Below, piece after piece: positions 1 to 7,858 of a DNA stretch of 64,000 bases. The translations under genes and the position numbers were made by a program. The DNA lies in the NCBI RefSeq assembly GCF_002223055.1, contig NZ_NKFL01000009.1, forward strand, positions 32,029 to 96,028. The letters run 5' to 3'. Each line of letters opens with the position of its first letter. Positions within the stretch are counted from its first letter, which is position 1. This DNA is from Burkholderia sp. HI2500 (GTDB lineage: Bacteria > Pseudomonadota > Gammaproteobacteria > Burkholderiales > Burkholderiaceae). The notes under the pieces were generated by a model that saw only the letters and a list, made by a program, of their open reading frames with translations, was not told the DNA's origin and did no database searches.

Positions 1-1538
1 ACCAACCCCTCGCCGTGCCGCGCCTGGGCCGCTGCGGTGCCGGGAATCGCCAGCGGCGCGATCAGTGGCGGATCGTTCGCCGTCGCATCACGGGCTTCGC
101 TCACGCCCCTCCCCTCCCACGCGAGTCCGCGATCCGCCCAGTGCGCGCGCAGTGCCTCGAGCGTCGCCGGGCTGACGGGCACCGTGCGCACCTTGCTGCG
201 CTTGCCGACCAGCGTGAGCGTCCACACCGATTGCCCCTTGATGCCGTCGACGCGTTTTAAGCCGCTGTGCCGGGCGCTGGCCGCTTCGGCGCGACGCAGA
301 CCCGAATCGACCATCAACCCGATCGCCGCGCGCGCGATGCGCCACTGCACCGCGTCGTCATCCGCTCGCGCGCAGTGCGCGTCGAGCGTCTCGCGCAGAG
401 TGCGCAACAAGTCCGGCGCCAGCGCGCGCTCGACCTGCAGCGACCATTCGCGCGTGAGCGTCGCCGGCAGCGTGACGGCGCTGAACGGGTTGCCGGCCAG
501 ATAGCGGACCTTGACCAGCCAGTCGAACGCCATGCGCAGCATGCGGACGGCATAGGCCTGGCTGTCGGCCGACAGGGAGCCGGTAAACGGCCGCCATCGG
601 CCGCTCGCGCGGGGTCGTTTCGGACCGCAGAAGTCCGCGCTCGGCTGCGCTAAAAAATCCTTGTAGGCGTCGCAGTCCTCGACCCGCAGCGACGACACCG
701 CGACGCCGCGCACTTTCAGCGCCCACAGCACGAAGCGCTCGATCTCGCGCGTGTAAGCGCGCAGCGTCGCGGGCCGGTCGCGATAGCGCATGAGCCACGC
801 GTGCAGCGCGGCCAGGTCGTGCTCGGCGCGGATGAACGGGAACCCGACCGCGCGGTTCGTGCCGCCCGCCCCCGACAGTTCGACCGGCGCCGCAAGCCGC
901 TCGAGCGGCGCAAGCCCGTCCGTACCCGGACCGACCACGATCGCGCGGTCGGGGGCAGGAGTAAGCGGCGTCACATCGACGTCGGCGTCCACCCGCGCGC
1001 CGAGCGTCGCCTCGTGCCGGCGCAGCCACGCAACCAGGGTTTTCGCGCGCAGCGGGCCGATGCGGGGAATCGAGCGCCACCAGCTGCCGCCGTGCCGGTT
1101 GCAATACGCGATCAGTGCGCCAAGCGTCGCGATCCCCTCCCCGACCAGACGCTGCGCGACGAGTGGCCGAAACCACAACGCGAGCGCGTGATCGGCCGCA
1201 GGCGCGGCCGCCGCGAGCTTGGCCGCGTCCTCGACCATGCGCAGCGTCAAGGCGGTGAGCTTCGCCTCGCCGTGTTGCCGCATCGACGCGCGCAAGTGGT
1301 CGGCCAGCGCCGCGGAACCGTTGAGCAGCGCCAGGCGCACCAACGCGTCGCGCATCGTGGCCAGATGGCGCTCGACCGCGTCGGCCTCGGCCGGCACCGC
1401 GCTGTCCTCGACGTCGTAAAAACGACGCGCGATGGCCGCCGCGGGGATGCCCTGGATGCGCGCGCGCAGTGCGGCGAAGTCGGTGCGCGTATAGGTCGCC
1501 GGCGGCGGCACCGCGACCGCTTGCGGCCGGTTAGCCAT
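1..1538 (-). CDS. Tyrosine recombinase/integrase with N-terminal DUF3701-like domain (3' end beyond window)
   Basis: About 512 residues are visible; the C-terminus lies off the left edge. The start at 1538 is preceded by a GGGGGAGGG ribosome site. The first ~180 residues, rich in Ala and Arg and containing GSWWRSIPRIGPLRAKTLV, resemble the DUF3701 region that precedes the catalytic domain in Burkholderia integrases. Residues ~240-300 look like a SAM-like core-binding domain. From ~375 comes the catalytic domain with box I motif SGLRRAE (catalytic Arg ~415) and the beta-hairpin Lys region VGKRSKVRTVPV. The second Arg, the His and the nucleophilic Tyr would be in the missing part. Family known, role inferred: site-specific recombination, for example multimer resolution or element mobility. 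Whether the gene is intact cannot be judged. Confidence 0.8.
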   Translation of the reverse strand, partial: MANRPQAVAVPPPATYTRTDFAALRARIQGIPAAAIARRFYDVEDSAVPAEADAVERHLATMRDALVRLALLNGSAALADHLRASMRQHGEAKLTALTLRMVEDAAKLAAAAPAADHALALWFRPLVAQRLVGEGIATLGALIAYCNRHGGSWWRSIPRIGPLRAKTLVAWLRRHEATLGARVDADVDVTPLTPAPDRAIVVGPGTDGLAPLERLAAPVELSGAGGTNRAVGFPFIRAEHDLAALHAWLMRYRDRPATLRAYTREIERFVLWALKVRGVAVSSLRVEDCDAYKDFLAQPSADFCGPKRPRASGRWRPFTGSLSADSQAYAVRMLRMAFDWLVKVRYLAGNPFSAVTLPATLTREWSLQVERALAPDLLRTLRETLDAHCARADDDAVQWRIARAAIGLMVDSGLRRAEAASARHSGLKRVDGIKGQSVWTLTLVGKRSKVRTVPVSPATLEALRAHWADRGLAWEGRGVSEARDATANDPPLIAPLAIPGTAAAQARHGEGL

Positions 1539-2003
1539 CCGATGGCCCTCCCCCGTCCGGACCGATGACGCGAGTGCGGGCAGGCTGGGTGCCTCCCGCG
1601 GGATCGCGGAGGGTGACGCGCGCAGGCAGGCGGGGGGAACGGGGCAGCACCGTGACGGACGGCATTTAAAGGAGGCGACCCTAAATAAGCAAATGGAAAC
1701 CAACCTATTCTAGCAATTAAACGACAGGCTGCTAATACGAATTAGCAGACAAGGATGAGTAGTAAAAAAAATCGGACTGCCCGTTCCCATGGTGCCGCCC
1801 GCATTCAACCCAACTACTGCACTCGCGCTGTCCAGCGGCGCGGCCGCCGAATCAGTATAGGTGCTCCCGGCTCGCCGGCAAGGCTCGTTTCGTCGACGAC
1901 GACCCGGTGCCAGCGGCTCGAGCGCCTCACGCTGCTCGCTCGAAACCGCATGGCCTGAAGTGCCGTCAATGCCGACCAGGAGAGTTATCGGCATTAGACG
2001 CGG
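1539..2003. other. Intergenic region upstream of the integrase, with one palindrome
   Basis: No convincing gene. Short open frames on both strands lack good ribosome sites and recognisable motifs. The part around 1680-1770 is AT-rich relative to its surroundings and contains a perfect inverted repeat (1729-1748), listed separately. The remaining sequence is GC-rich and unremarkable. Confidence 0.5.
1729..1748. repeat. Perfect 8-bp inverted repeat with 4-nt spacer, upstream of integrase
   Basis: CTGCTAAT, a 4-nt spacer, then ATTAGCAG. It lies about 190 bp upstream of the integrase start in an AT-rich patch. It could be an operator or a recombinase arm/core site; the sequence alone does not decide. 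Confidence 0.45.
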
Positions 2004-2030
2004 ACCAAAAAAACGGGCCAACCGGCCCGT
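2004..2030 (-). terminator. Rho-independent terminator of the small basic protein/GNAT-like unit
   Basis: Read on the minus strand, directly after the stop codon at 2036, there is a stem ACGGGCC / GGCCCGT with an AACC-type 4-nt loop, followed by a run of seven T. This is a textbook intrinsic terminator for the minus-strand two-gene unit. Confidence 0.85.
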
Positions 2031-2035
2031 CCTAG

Positions 2036-2230
2036 TTACATCGCCTTGCGCCATTCCGGCAGTTCCGGCGTCACGCGCGTGCTCGGCCGCCGGGCCGCCG
2101 CGCGCAACTGCGCCTTGCCGGCCGCCGTCAGCGGTGCCGGCTTCTTCTTACGCTGCGACACGCGCACGACGACCTTCACCGCGGCCGTCGTCGGCGCAGC
2201 TTTCTTCAGCGGTTTCGTCACGTGGCTCAT
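2036..2230 (-). CDS. Small basic hypothetical protein (64 aa)
   Basis: Start chosen at 2230 because AAGGAG lies five bases upstream and the ATGA overlaps the stop of the preceding gene; a start further upstream at 2272 would overlap that gene more. The protein is rich in Lys, Arg, Ala, Pro and Thr (for example SQRKKKPAPLTAAGK), without hydrophobic segments, so it may bind nucleic acid or be a charged partner of the upstream protein. No family recognised. It is translationally coupled to the GNAT-like gene and followed by a strong terminator, so the two are one transcription unit. An antitoxin-like role is possible but only inferred from arrangement. Confidence 0.6.
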   Translation of the reverse strand: MSHVTKPLKKAAPTTAAVKVVVRVSQRKKKPAPLTAAGKAQLRAAARRPSTRVTPELPEWRKAM

Positions 2231-3018
2231 ATCAGCTCCTTGTCTAGCAGATAGTCTAGCAGCTTTGCCCACGACCGGCTGTCGGCACCGAGGTCAAATT
2301 CCATCAGCCGCTGCGAGCCGTGGTCGGTCCACCACGCCGCGTCGAGCTCCAGCAGGTCCTGCACGGTCTGGCAGGCGGCGAACTCGGGGATGGCCTGCTC
2401 CGCCGCCTCGAGCGGCGCATCGAAGCCGAGCTTCGGCCAGTAGCGATAGCCGATCATATGCGGGTCGTACCCCTCTCCTCCCCCCGCGATCAGCGTGATC
2501 CGGCGATAGCCCAGACGGTGCGCGGTCATCGCGCACAGGGCGAAGGCCACCGTGCCGAGCCAGTCCGGCGCCTGGTGCCGCAGAAACATGTGATCGATGT
2601 GCAACGCTTGCGCGACCGCCGGATCCGGGACGTCGTCCGCATCATCGTCACCCTCGGCGAGATATAACGACATCCCGTCGTCCGCGTCCTGATACAAGCC
2701 GATGCGGTTCTTGTGCGGGTGCTGCAGGATCGCGGGCTGGACCGACGTGAAGTACACGCCCGGCGGCGCCTCGTCGGGCCCTACCCCGTACTGGGCCTGC
2801 TCGTGGACGCGCGCGTCCGTAAAGATCATCAGCAGCTGCGCATACTCGGTGCTGGTGAGGTCGAAGTCGTCGAACTCGACGAGGGTCCCAGCATCGAACA
2901 CGGTGCCGTCCTGCCGGAACGCGCCCGACAGAAACTGCCGGGCTTGGACGGACCCCTGCAGCCGATCATAGGCATCCTGCAAGACGCGATCGAAGAAGTC
3001 GGTACGGGGCAGAGCCAT
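2227..3018 (-). CDS. Hypothetical protein with GNAT-like C-terminal half
   Basis: 263 residues. The C-terminal half (residues ~150-210) has a pattern like the acetyl-CoA-binding region of GNAT acetyltransferases: a segment with ALCAMTAHRLGYRRITLIAG followed by IGYRYWPKLGFD, similar to the family's final Y-x-x-LGF. The N-terminal ~140 residues are acidic and not recognised. No signal peptide or membrane segment. It is first in a two-gene unit, overlapping the small basic gene by 4 bp. The GNAT assignment rests on motif appearance only and could be wrong; substrate and function unknown. Confidence 0.5.
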   Translation of the reverse strand: MALPRTDFFDRVLQDAYDRLQGSVQARQFLSGAFRQDGTVFDAGTLVEFDDFDLTSTEYAQLLMIFTDARVHEQAQYGVGPDEAPPGVYFTSVQPAILQHPHKNRIGLYQDADDGMSLYLAEGDDDADDVPDPAVAQALHIDHMFLRHQAPDWLGTVAFALCAMTAHRLGYRRITLIAGGGEGYDPHMIGYRYWPKLGFDAPLEAAEQAIPEFAACQTVQDLLELDAAWWTDHGSQRLMEFDLGADSRSWAKLLDYLLDKELI

Positions 3019-3248
3019 GGTGTTGGCGACGAACGAAAACTACGATTCTAGCGGACAGTCCGACCGCGCCGGAATTTCTTGCGCTTTAGCAGATTGAAGT
3101 CCGGTAGAAATGTTGATCCCTTCTCGGCTTAAAGCTGGCGTCGGTGATGTAGGCTCAGTCGGAGTAGACAATCTTTTTACCTGCGTCGCTATAAGAATGC
3201 GGGGCGTACAGCGCCCAAGCTCGATATCGCTCACCGTCAGGCCTGAAT

Positions 3249-3264
3249 CTTGGCTCGAGCCAAC
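3249..3264. other. parS-like palindrome, copy 1
   Basis: CTTGGCTCGAGCCAAC: the 14-bp core TTGGCTCGAGCCAA is a perfect palindrome. It is one of four related sites within 1.2 kb around parA/parB, which is the arrangement expected of ParB-binding centromere sites. Confidence 0.7.
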
Positions 3265-3371
3265 ATGGGTTCAGCCTGTGTGTCTTGGCCTCAAAGTCTT
3301 GACTGGTGAGCGCCCTACTCGCCCCAGTGCCAGGCACGTCAGTTAAGGCGCTTTTTCGGCCGTTATGCAAT

Positions 3372-3387
3372 CTTGGCTCGAGCCAAG
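3372..3387. other. parS-like palindrome, copy 2 (perfect 16 bp)
   Basis: CTTGGCTCGAGCCAAG is a perfect 16-bp palindrome, the best match of the set, 228 bp before the parA start codon. Likely the consensus ParB-binding site of this plasmid. Confidence 0.75.
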
Positions 3388-3440
3388 TCTAGCTGCAGTC
3401 AAGTCATCGACAAGGATCTTTCGTAGATCGACTTGGGAAT

Positions 3441-3456
3441 CTTGGCTCGCGCCAAG
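3441..3456. other. parS-like palindrome, copy 3 (one mismatch)
   Basis: CTTGGCTCGCGCCAAG differs from the perfect copy at a single central position (A to C), breaking the inner symmetry. It lies 159 bp before parA. Confidence 0.65.
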
Positions 3457-3528
3457 ATCATCCTCGTTCAATCTGAAATCGTTGCTGGACTGCAACACGT
3501 TCACAAAAACGCGGAATTATTCCTCAAT

Positions 3529-3561
3529 TGTTTTGACATGTTTTGACTGACGAATAACAAT
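3529..3561 (+). promoter_or_regulatory. Candidate parAB promoter with tandem 10-bp repeat
   Basis: TTGACA at 3533-3538 matches the -35 consensus exactly, and AACAAT at 3556-3561 is a weaker -10 at 17-bp spacing. The -35 is embedded in a tandem 10-bp repeat, TGTTTTGACA then TGTTTTGACT (3529-3548), one helical turn apart, which may be an autorepression site. The parA ribosome site GGAGGA follows at about 3591. Confidence 0.5.
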
Positions 3562-3599
3562 CCGACTGTCAATACTTCGGCTCTCCGAATGGAGGAAAA

Positions 3600-4271
3600 A
3601 TGGTCATTACGATTGGGGCGGAAAAAGGTGGTGTTGCTAAGACGCGATTAGCAACGCACATAGCAGCCCTGGCTGCCGCGGAAGAAGTGGATGTCGTTCT
3701 TCTCGATACTGATAAGCAAGGTTCTGCGATGAGTTGGTCGCGAATTCGAAACGAAGAGGGCGTTACACCAGCCATTCCAGTGCTCGCTCTCCCGGCGAAT
3801 CCGGCGCGGGAACTGGCAAACCTCGCCAACAAGTACACCCTCGTCGTGGTTGACATCGGCGCGCAGAACTATCGGACGATGCTCGAATGCGCACTGTTAT
3901 CCGATCTCGTGCTGGTCCCGTGCGGGCCTGATCAACAAGAAGTGGAGTCGACCCTGAATGTCTTCGCGACCCTTAAAGACATGGGGCCGCGGCATGAAAG
4001 CGGTGAGATCCCCGCATACGTGGTGCTCACTCGGGTGTCGCCGGTCGAAGGATCGAAGGCGACTGCGGAATTGCGGGCATATTTGAAAAGCGAAGACATT
4101 CGACTTTTCGATTCACAGATTCCGCAGAGAGAAGCATGGCGTGCGACGGGCAAGACCGGCCGGGCCGTTCATGAGCTGAAGGGCCGCGATCGGTCGAAGA
4201 AGGCGATCGATGAGATGGAGGCGGTCTATCGGGAAATCATCGAACGGATCAACGGTGCGGAGGTCAAGTAA
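3600..4271 (+). CDS. parA: ParA partition ATPase
   Basis: 223 residues, the short ParA type without an N-terminal DNA-binding domain. The deviant Walker A is KGGVAKTR (residues 9-16), with both lysines (9 and 14) kept but Ala in place of the usual Gly and Arg after the Thr. Residues ~37-46 (VVLLDTDKQGS) give the second conserved Asp motif and VVVDIGAQ (~80) the Walker B region. ParA ATPases form dynamic nucleoid-bound patterns that move ParB-parS complexes. The ATG follows GGAGGAAAA, so the start is secure. The stop overlaps the parB start by one base (TAATG). Upstream lie three parS-like palindromes and a promoter candidate. Confidence 0.93.
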   Translation: MVITIGAEKGGVAKTRLATHIAALAAAEEVDVVLLDTDKQGSAMSWSRIRNEEGVTPAIPVLALPANPARELANLANKYTLVVVDIGAQNYRTMLECALLSDLVLVPCGPDQQEVESTLNVFATLKDMGPRHESGEIPAYVVLTRVSPVEGSKATAELRAYLKSEDIRLFDSQIPQREAWRATGKTGRAVHELKGRDRSKKAIDEMEAVYREIIERINGAEVK

Positions 4272-5236
4272 TGGCTACTTTTAAGAAAAAAGCAGTAGCG
4301 GTCGAGCGAGTTGCGGCGGTGGAGGATGCCGCTTCGTTGGCTCCCATCGTGGGCGATCCGCGCATGGCGCCGCCGGTGGCAACTATCTCCCAGCTTCGGG
4401 GGGGCGAGGTTGGCTCGAGCCAAGAGCCTGCTAGATATGAAATCGGGCAAACGTATGAAGTCCCGGTTGGCAAAATTAAATCGAATTCTGTCAATCCAAG
4501 GGCCATCTATACAGCCTCTTCTGTATCTGAGATGGCGGAGTCGCTCGCGGCCCGGGGGCAGGGGCAGTCTGCGAGTGCGTATCAGGATGACGCGGGCGAC
4601 GTCGTACTCATTGACGGAGAGAGGCGCCTTCGCGGGGCTCGAACGGCAGGTCTCCCTACGTTGCGGCTTGAGATTCGCCCCAAACCAGCAAGTGAGCGGG
4701 AACTGTATGAGGAAGCCCGCGCTGCGAACGTTGAGCGCAAGGATCAAAGCCCGCTCGATGACGCGATCAAATGGAAGGAATTGATATCGCGGAAGATCTA
4801 TCCGACACAGGCGGCTCTGGCCAAAGCGCTAAGGCTCGGGGAAGATCATGTTAGCCGCACTTTGTCGCTCGCTCAACTGCCGAGCAAGATAGTTCAAGCC
4901 GCCGCGGAATATCCGGAACTTCTCTCTCTCAAAATGCTGAACGCAATTCGAGAATTCTGGGAAGTAAAAGGCGAGGAAGAGACCTTGGCCCTGATCTCTG
5001 AAGCTGCAAAAAGTGGCATGGGCTACCGCGATGTTGCCGCTCGACGTAAAGCGGCTGCAAAAGGGACCGTTAAGCGGCCTCGGTCGACTCGCGAACAGTT
5101 AACCTTCCGTGGCGCGAAGGGCGAGTTCAAGTCGTTTGAAGAGGACGGGCGGATCGAGTTGAAGCTGAAGGGCTTAGCCCCAGACGTGGCGGTGGAGATC
5201 AGCGAAAAGATCTTGGCGTTGTTTCCGAAAGAATAG
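4271..5236 (+). CDS. parB: ParB partition protein (CTPase, parS binding)
   Basis: 321 residues. An N-terminal variable segment (1-60) is followed by the ParB/Srx domain with NPRAIY (~76-81) and the box II motif IDGERRLRGARTAGL (~115-130), which in the family binds CTP. A helix-turn-helix lies around 175-205 (TQAALAKALRLGEDHVSRTLSLAQL) and a C-terminal dimerisation region ends at 321. It binds the parS palindromes and loads as a clamp on plasmid DNA, working with ParA. Oddly, a parS-like palindrome (4409-4424) lies inside its own 5' coding region, encoding residues about 47-52. Coupled to parA by a TAATG overlap. Confidence 0.93.
   Translation: MATFKKKAVAVERVAAVEDAASLAPIVGDPRMAPPVATISQLRGGEVGSSQEPARYEIGQTYEVPVGKIKSNSVNPRAIYTASSVSEMAESLAARGQGQSASAYQDDAGDVVLIDGERRLRGARTAGLPTLRLEIRPKPASERELYEEARAANVERKDQSPLDDAIKWKELISRKIYPTQAALAKALRLGEDHVSRTLSLAQLPSKIVQAAAEYPELLSLKMLNAIREFWEVKGEEETLALISEAAKSGMGYRDVAARRKAAAKGTVKRPRSTREQLTFRGAKGEFKSFEEDGRIELKLKGLAPDVAVEISEKILALFPKE
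4409..4424. other. parS-like palindrome, copy 4, inside parB
   Basis: GTTGGCTCGAGCCAAG has the full 14-bp palindromic core TTGGCTCGAGCCAA, within codons 47-52 of parB, the variable N-terminal segment. Its match to the upstream copies argues that the site, not the encoded residues, is conserved. Confidence 0.7.
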
Positions 5237-5250
5237 CGTGGGCACGGCTG

Positions 5251-5270
5251 CCGCTGGCTGATTCCAGCGG
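5251..5270 (+). terminator. Hairpin after parB, possible terminator
   Basis: CCGCTGG, six-base loop, CCAGCGG, 15 bp after the parB stop, followed by a T-rich but interrupted stretch. A perfect 7-bp stem in the right place; the weak U-tract makes termination uncertain. Confidence 0.4.
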
Positions 5271-5437
5271 TGGACGTTTCTGTTTCCGTCTCTGTAACAG
5301 GTGGGCAGTCCGTCCCAGGTTCGATGGGTGAGGCAATCTCACAGAGGAACAACACCTGTGGGTGCCTTTAAAAGACAACCTCTTTAAAACCTTTAGGTTC
5401 GCAAGAGCCTTATCCAGTAAGGGGTTTGGGGAGGATT

Positions 5438-6266
5438 GGTCATCCTTTATGGGGCGACAAGTCAGGGTTTATGGGGTGTCACGGTCATGCTTTATGGGGT
5501 GAGGTCATGTTTTGTGGGGCATCGAGATCTTGTCTCAAGAGCGTGTTACAACTGATTGATTAAAAAGGGGTTTTTATAGGAGCCAAGCGACGGAAGTCAA
5601 TGACTGGTCGTACTTTGTGGGGCGTAAGGTCGTTATTTGTGGGGCGTGTACGCCGGGTACGACGGCACCACCTGCTCATCGAGGCTTAAAGGTCATGGTT
5701 TGTGGGGGGAGATGCGAACCGCGAGTAAGTAGACACTTCCTTGTAAACCCATGAAATAAAACGAAAATATCCAGCGTCATTGGAAAGGTCATTGTTTGTG
5801 GGGCGTTGTCCGTTCGTTTTCGGTTCCTGAAGGTCATGGTTTGTGGGGAGGTTCCACTGTGGCTAGATTCCTTGTCCGAGAGGTCGTGGTTTATGGGGAA
5901 TGGAGATATGCGACGTAGTCGCGAGTGCAGCGGCGCGTAGTTCGGGGGGGCGGGGCTCGGTATGTCGGTGGGCTCCAGGCTTAAAAGTCATGGTTTATGG
6001 GGGGCTCGATGCATCTCATCGGCCCAGTGGCATGACAGGTCACGATCAGGGACGACAGTCCTACGTGGCCGGTCATGGGGAAAGGGCGAAAGGTCGGGGT
6101 TTATGGGGGGTACCTGTAGGTCTCCATGATTTCGGGCAAGCAAAGGTCATGGTCTATGGGGAGGCAATCGTCATCAACGAAAGGTCATGGTTTATGGGGC
6201 AGGCCGTCAGCGAGACTTGAAAGGTCATGGTTTGTGGGGCGGTGGAACGGTCGTGGTTTGTGGGGG
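5438..6266 (+). repeat. oriV: Iteron array of the replication origin (oriV)
   Basis: About 16 direct copies of an 18-bp sequence with consensus GGTCATGGTTTRTGGGGM lie between parB and rep, all in one orientation. Starts: 5438, 5460 (weak), 5483, 5503, 5606, 5628, 5691, 5787, 5832, 5882, 5986, 6092, 6145, 6183, 6223 and 6249; a degenerate copy at 6277 touches the rep 5' region. Spacing is irregular, 20-106 bp. The constant block is TTTRTGGGG. Such arrays bind the plasmid initiator and set copy number. AT-rich stretches at 5372-5400 and 5555-5580 are candidates for strand opening. No clear DnaA box was seen. No protein-coding gene is supported between 5237 and 6344. Confidence 0.88.
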
Positions 6267-6344
6267 AATATTTAAAGGTCATCCTCGATGGCTTGCGAAC
6301 ATGACTTTTGCGACCTAGAATGCTCCTCAAACTATGAGGACCGT

Positions 6345-7571
6345 ATGGCGGTAGCAAAACAAAAATCCGGTAGTGCAATGATTGCCAGTGTGCCGTCGAG
6401 CGAGCTTCGCAAGCACGTCGGTACGGTGCATGTCGGAGGCGACCTTGGATTGCTAGGGCGGAAGTTGTCGAATGTCCTTTTGCTGAACGCCTACGACAAT
6501 TTGCTGAAGAAGTCAGTGCATGAGATTCCCGTCGGGATCATGAGCGAGATGCTTGGGTTCGACAGCAAGAACACGTCGGCACTCAAAGAGGCTCTCAAGA
6601 AGATCTCCACCACTCCGATCGAGTTCGATATCTTGCACGCGGCAGGAGACGAGGAGTGGGGCGTTACAACGCTCCTGAGTTCGGCAAATATTCGGAACGG
6701 GATCGTCACGTACGAGTACAGCAGCACGCTTGCGAACAAACTGGCAAATCCAGAGATCTACCTGCTCATCAACATAAACGTTCAGAAGCAGTTCAGTGGC
6801 GCGTATGCTCTCGCTCTCTACGAGAATTGCTTGAGATTCAAACGCACAGGGTCGACAGGGTGGATATCAGTTGATATTTGGCGAAGGCTTCTCGGCGCTG
6901 AAGCGTCAACGTACGACGAATTCAAGCACTTCAATTCGGAAGTGATCAAAAAGGCCGTGAAGGAAGTGAACACGGTATCGAACATCCTCATCACACCGGA
7001 GTACGAACGACAGAATCGTCGCGTCGCCAAAATCCGTTTCCTGGTCGAGGACAATCCCCAGAGATCGATGTACGACGAGAGTGATAGCGAGGAGCAAGCA
7101 GCGATCCGCGAATCGGAGACATATCGTCGACTCGTGAAGCTCGGAATTTCGGGCCGACTCGCCGTCGACTGGATTCAGCATGATCCAGATCGGGCGACCA
7201 GGACGGCTCAGTATGTTGAGCAGCAGATTCGGAACAAGAAGATCAAAAAGAACGCCGGCGGATACGCGCGCACGGTATTCGAAGGTGGGGGGGACATCGA
7301 GACAGTAGAGGTAATTGAGGAATCCGCGCGGCGGGCGCAGAAGGCCGTGATCGACGAAGCGGAGGCGGCGGCAGATGCAAGGTCGAAGCTTATCGCAACC
7401 GCGATTCGTGGCCTGTCAGAGAGCGAGCGGAGCGAGTTCGTGCGTCAGTACGCCGCATCCGGAGGGGCGGTCGGGTCATATATCGAGGCTGACGGGGTGT
7501 TTAAGAACGTTCTCGAGAAAACGGCGTTCACTGCTTGGCTCGCAGGTAGGATCGGCGAGACGCTCGCTTAA
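6345..7571 (+). CDS. Plasmid replication initiator, Rep_3/RepB family
   Basis: Start at 6345 chosen for the TGAGGA ribosome site; an in-frame ATG at 6288 lies in a degenerate iteron and has none. This gives 408 residues. Residues ~45-230 show the two winged-helix pattern of Rep_3 initiators: LSNVLLLNAYDNL near the N-terminus, then YALALYENCLRFKRTGSTGW and WRRLLGAEASTYDEFKHFNS, followed by the recognition-helix region. A charged C-terminal part (~250-408), rich in Ala, Glu and Arg, is less conserved. It binds the iterons directly upstream and recruits host helicase. Rep autoregulation by the nearest iterons is common in the family and is plausible here. Confidence 0.9.
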   Translation: MAVAKQKSGSAMIASVPSSELRKHVGTVHVGGDLGLLGRKLSNVLLLNAYDNLLKKSVHEIPVGIMSEMLGFDSKNTSALKEALKKISTTPIEFDILHAAGDEEWGVTTLLSSANIRNGIVTYEYSSTLANKLANPEIYLLININVQKQFSGAYALALYENCLRFKRTGSTGWISVDIWRRLLGAEASTYDEFKHFNSEVIKKAVKEVNTVSNILITPEYERQNRRVAKIRFLVEDNPQRSMYDESDSEEQAAIRESETYRRLVKLGISGRLAVDWIQHDPDRATRTAQYVEQQIRNKKIKKNAGGYARTVFEGGGDIETVEVIEESARRAQKAVIDEAEAAADARSKLIATAIRGLSESERSEFVRQYAASGGAVGSYIEADGVFKNVLEKTAFTAWLAGRIGETLA

Positions 7572-7858
7572 TTGCAAAACGCTAGCCTAGACCAAGCTGA
7601 CAGCGTTGGATCTTCTGACTCAGTGCGGCCAAGAAGGGACAGTCGGAAGCGCCAATCGGGCGACCGCTCACGGGCCGTGAGGGGCGCTCTATGGTAGTCT
7701 TCGACGTCGTCTGCGCATGCCCGAGTTTCGAGATAACCCACGGCAGCCCTTTGATGGTTGTCCCGCGGTAGCTACGTGCGCGAAGCAGTGAAACCGGCAC
7801 GTGGAGTGGGTATTGAATAGGCTTAAGCTGAATCGAACAGCACAATCCTCAATAGGCC

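Larger units (their letters stand above)
3019..3599. promoter_or_regulatory. parA upstream region with parS-like sites and promoter
   Basis: Non-coding region between the divergent GNAT-like unit and parA. It carries three copies of a TTGGCTCG-type palindrome (listed separately), an AT-rich tail and a promoter-like pair just before parA. Short open frames here have no ribosome site and simply run through the palindromes. Confidence 0.7.

Noticed and set aside
358..1176. 272-codon minus-strand frame in the integrase region
   Set aside because: Another frame on the same strand encodes the tyrosine recombinase with catalytic motifs; this one is Arg/Ala-rich noise.
1710..2054. 114-codon minus-strand frame downstream of the terminator
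   Set aside because: Crosses the terminator and the small basic gene, has no ribosome site and no family resemblance.
5438..6266. CRISPR array
   Set aside because: Repeats are 18 bp, spacing is irregular (20-106 bp), unit sequence degenerate, no cas genes; iterons explain them.
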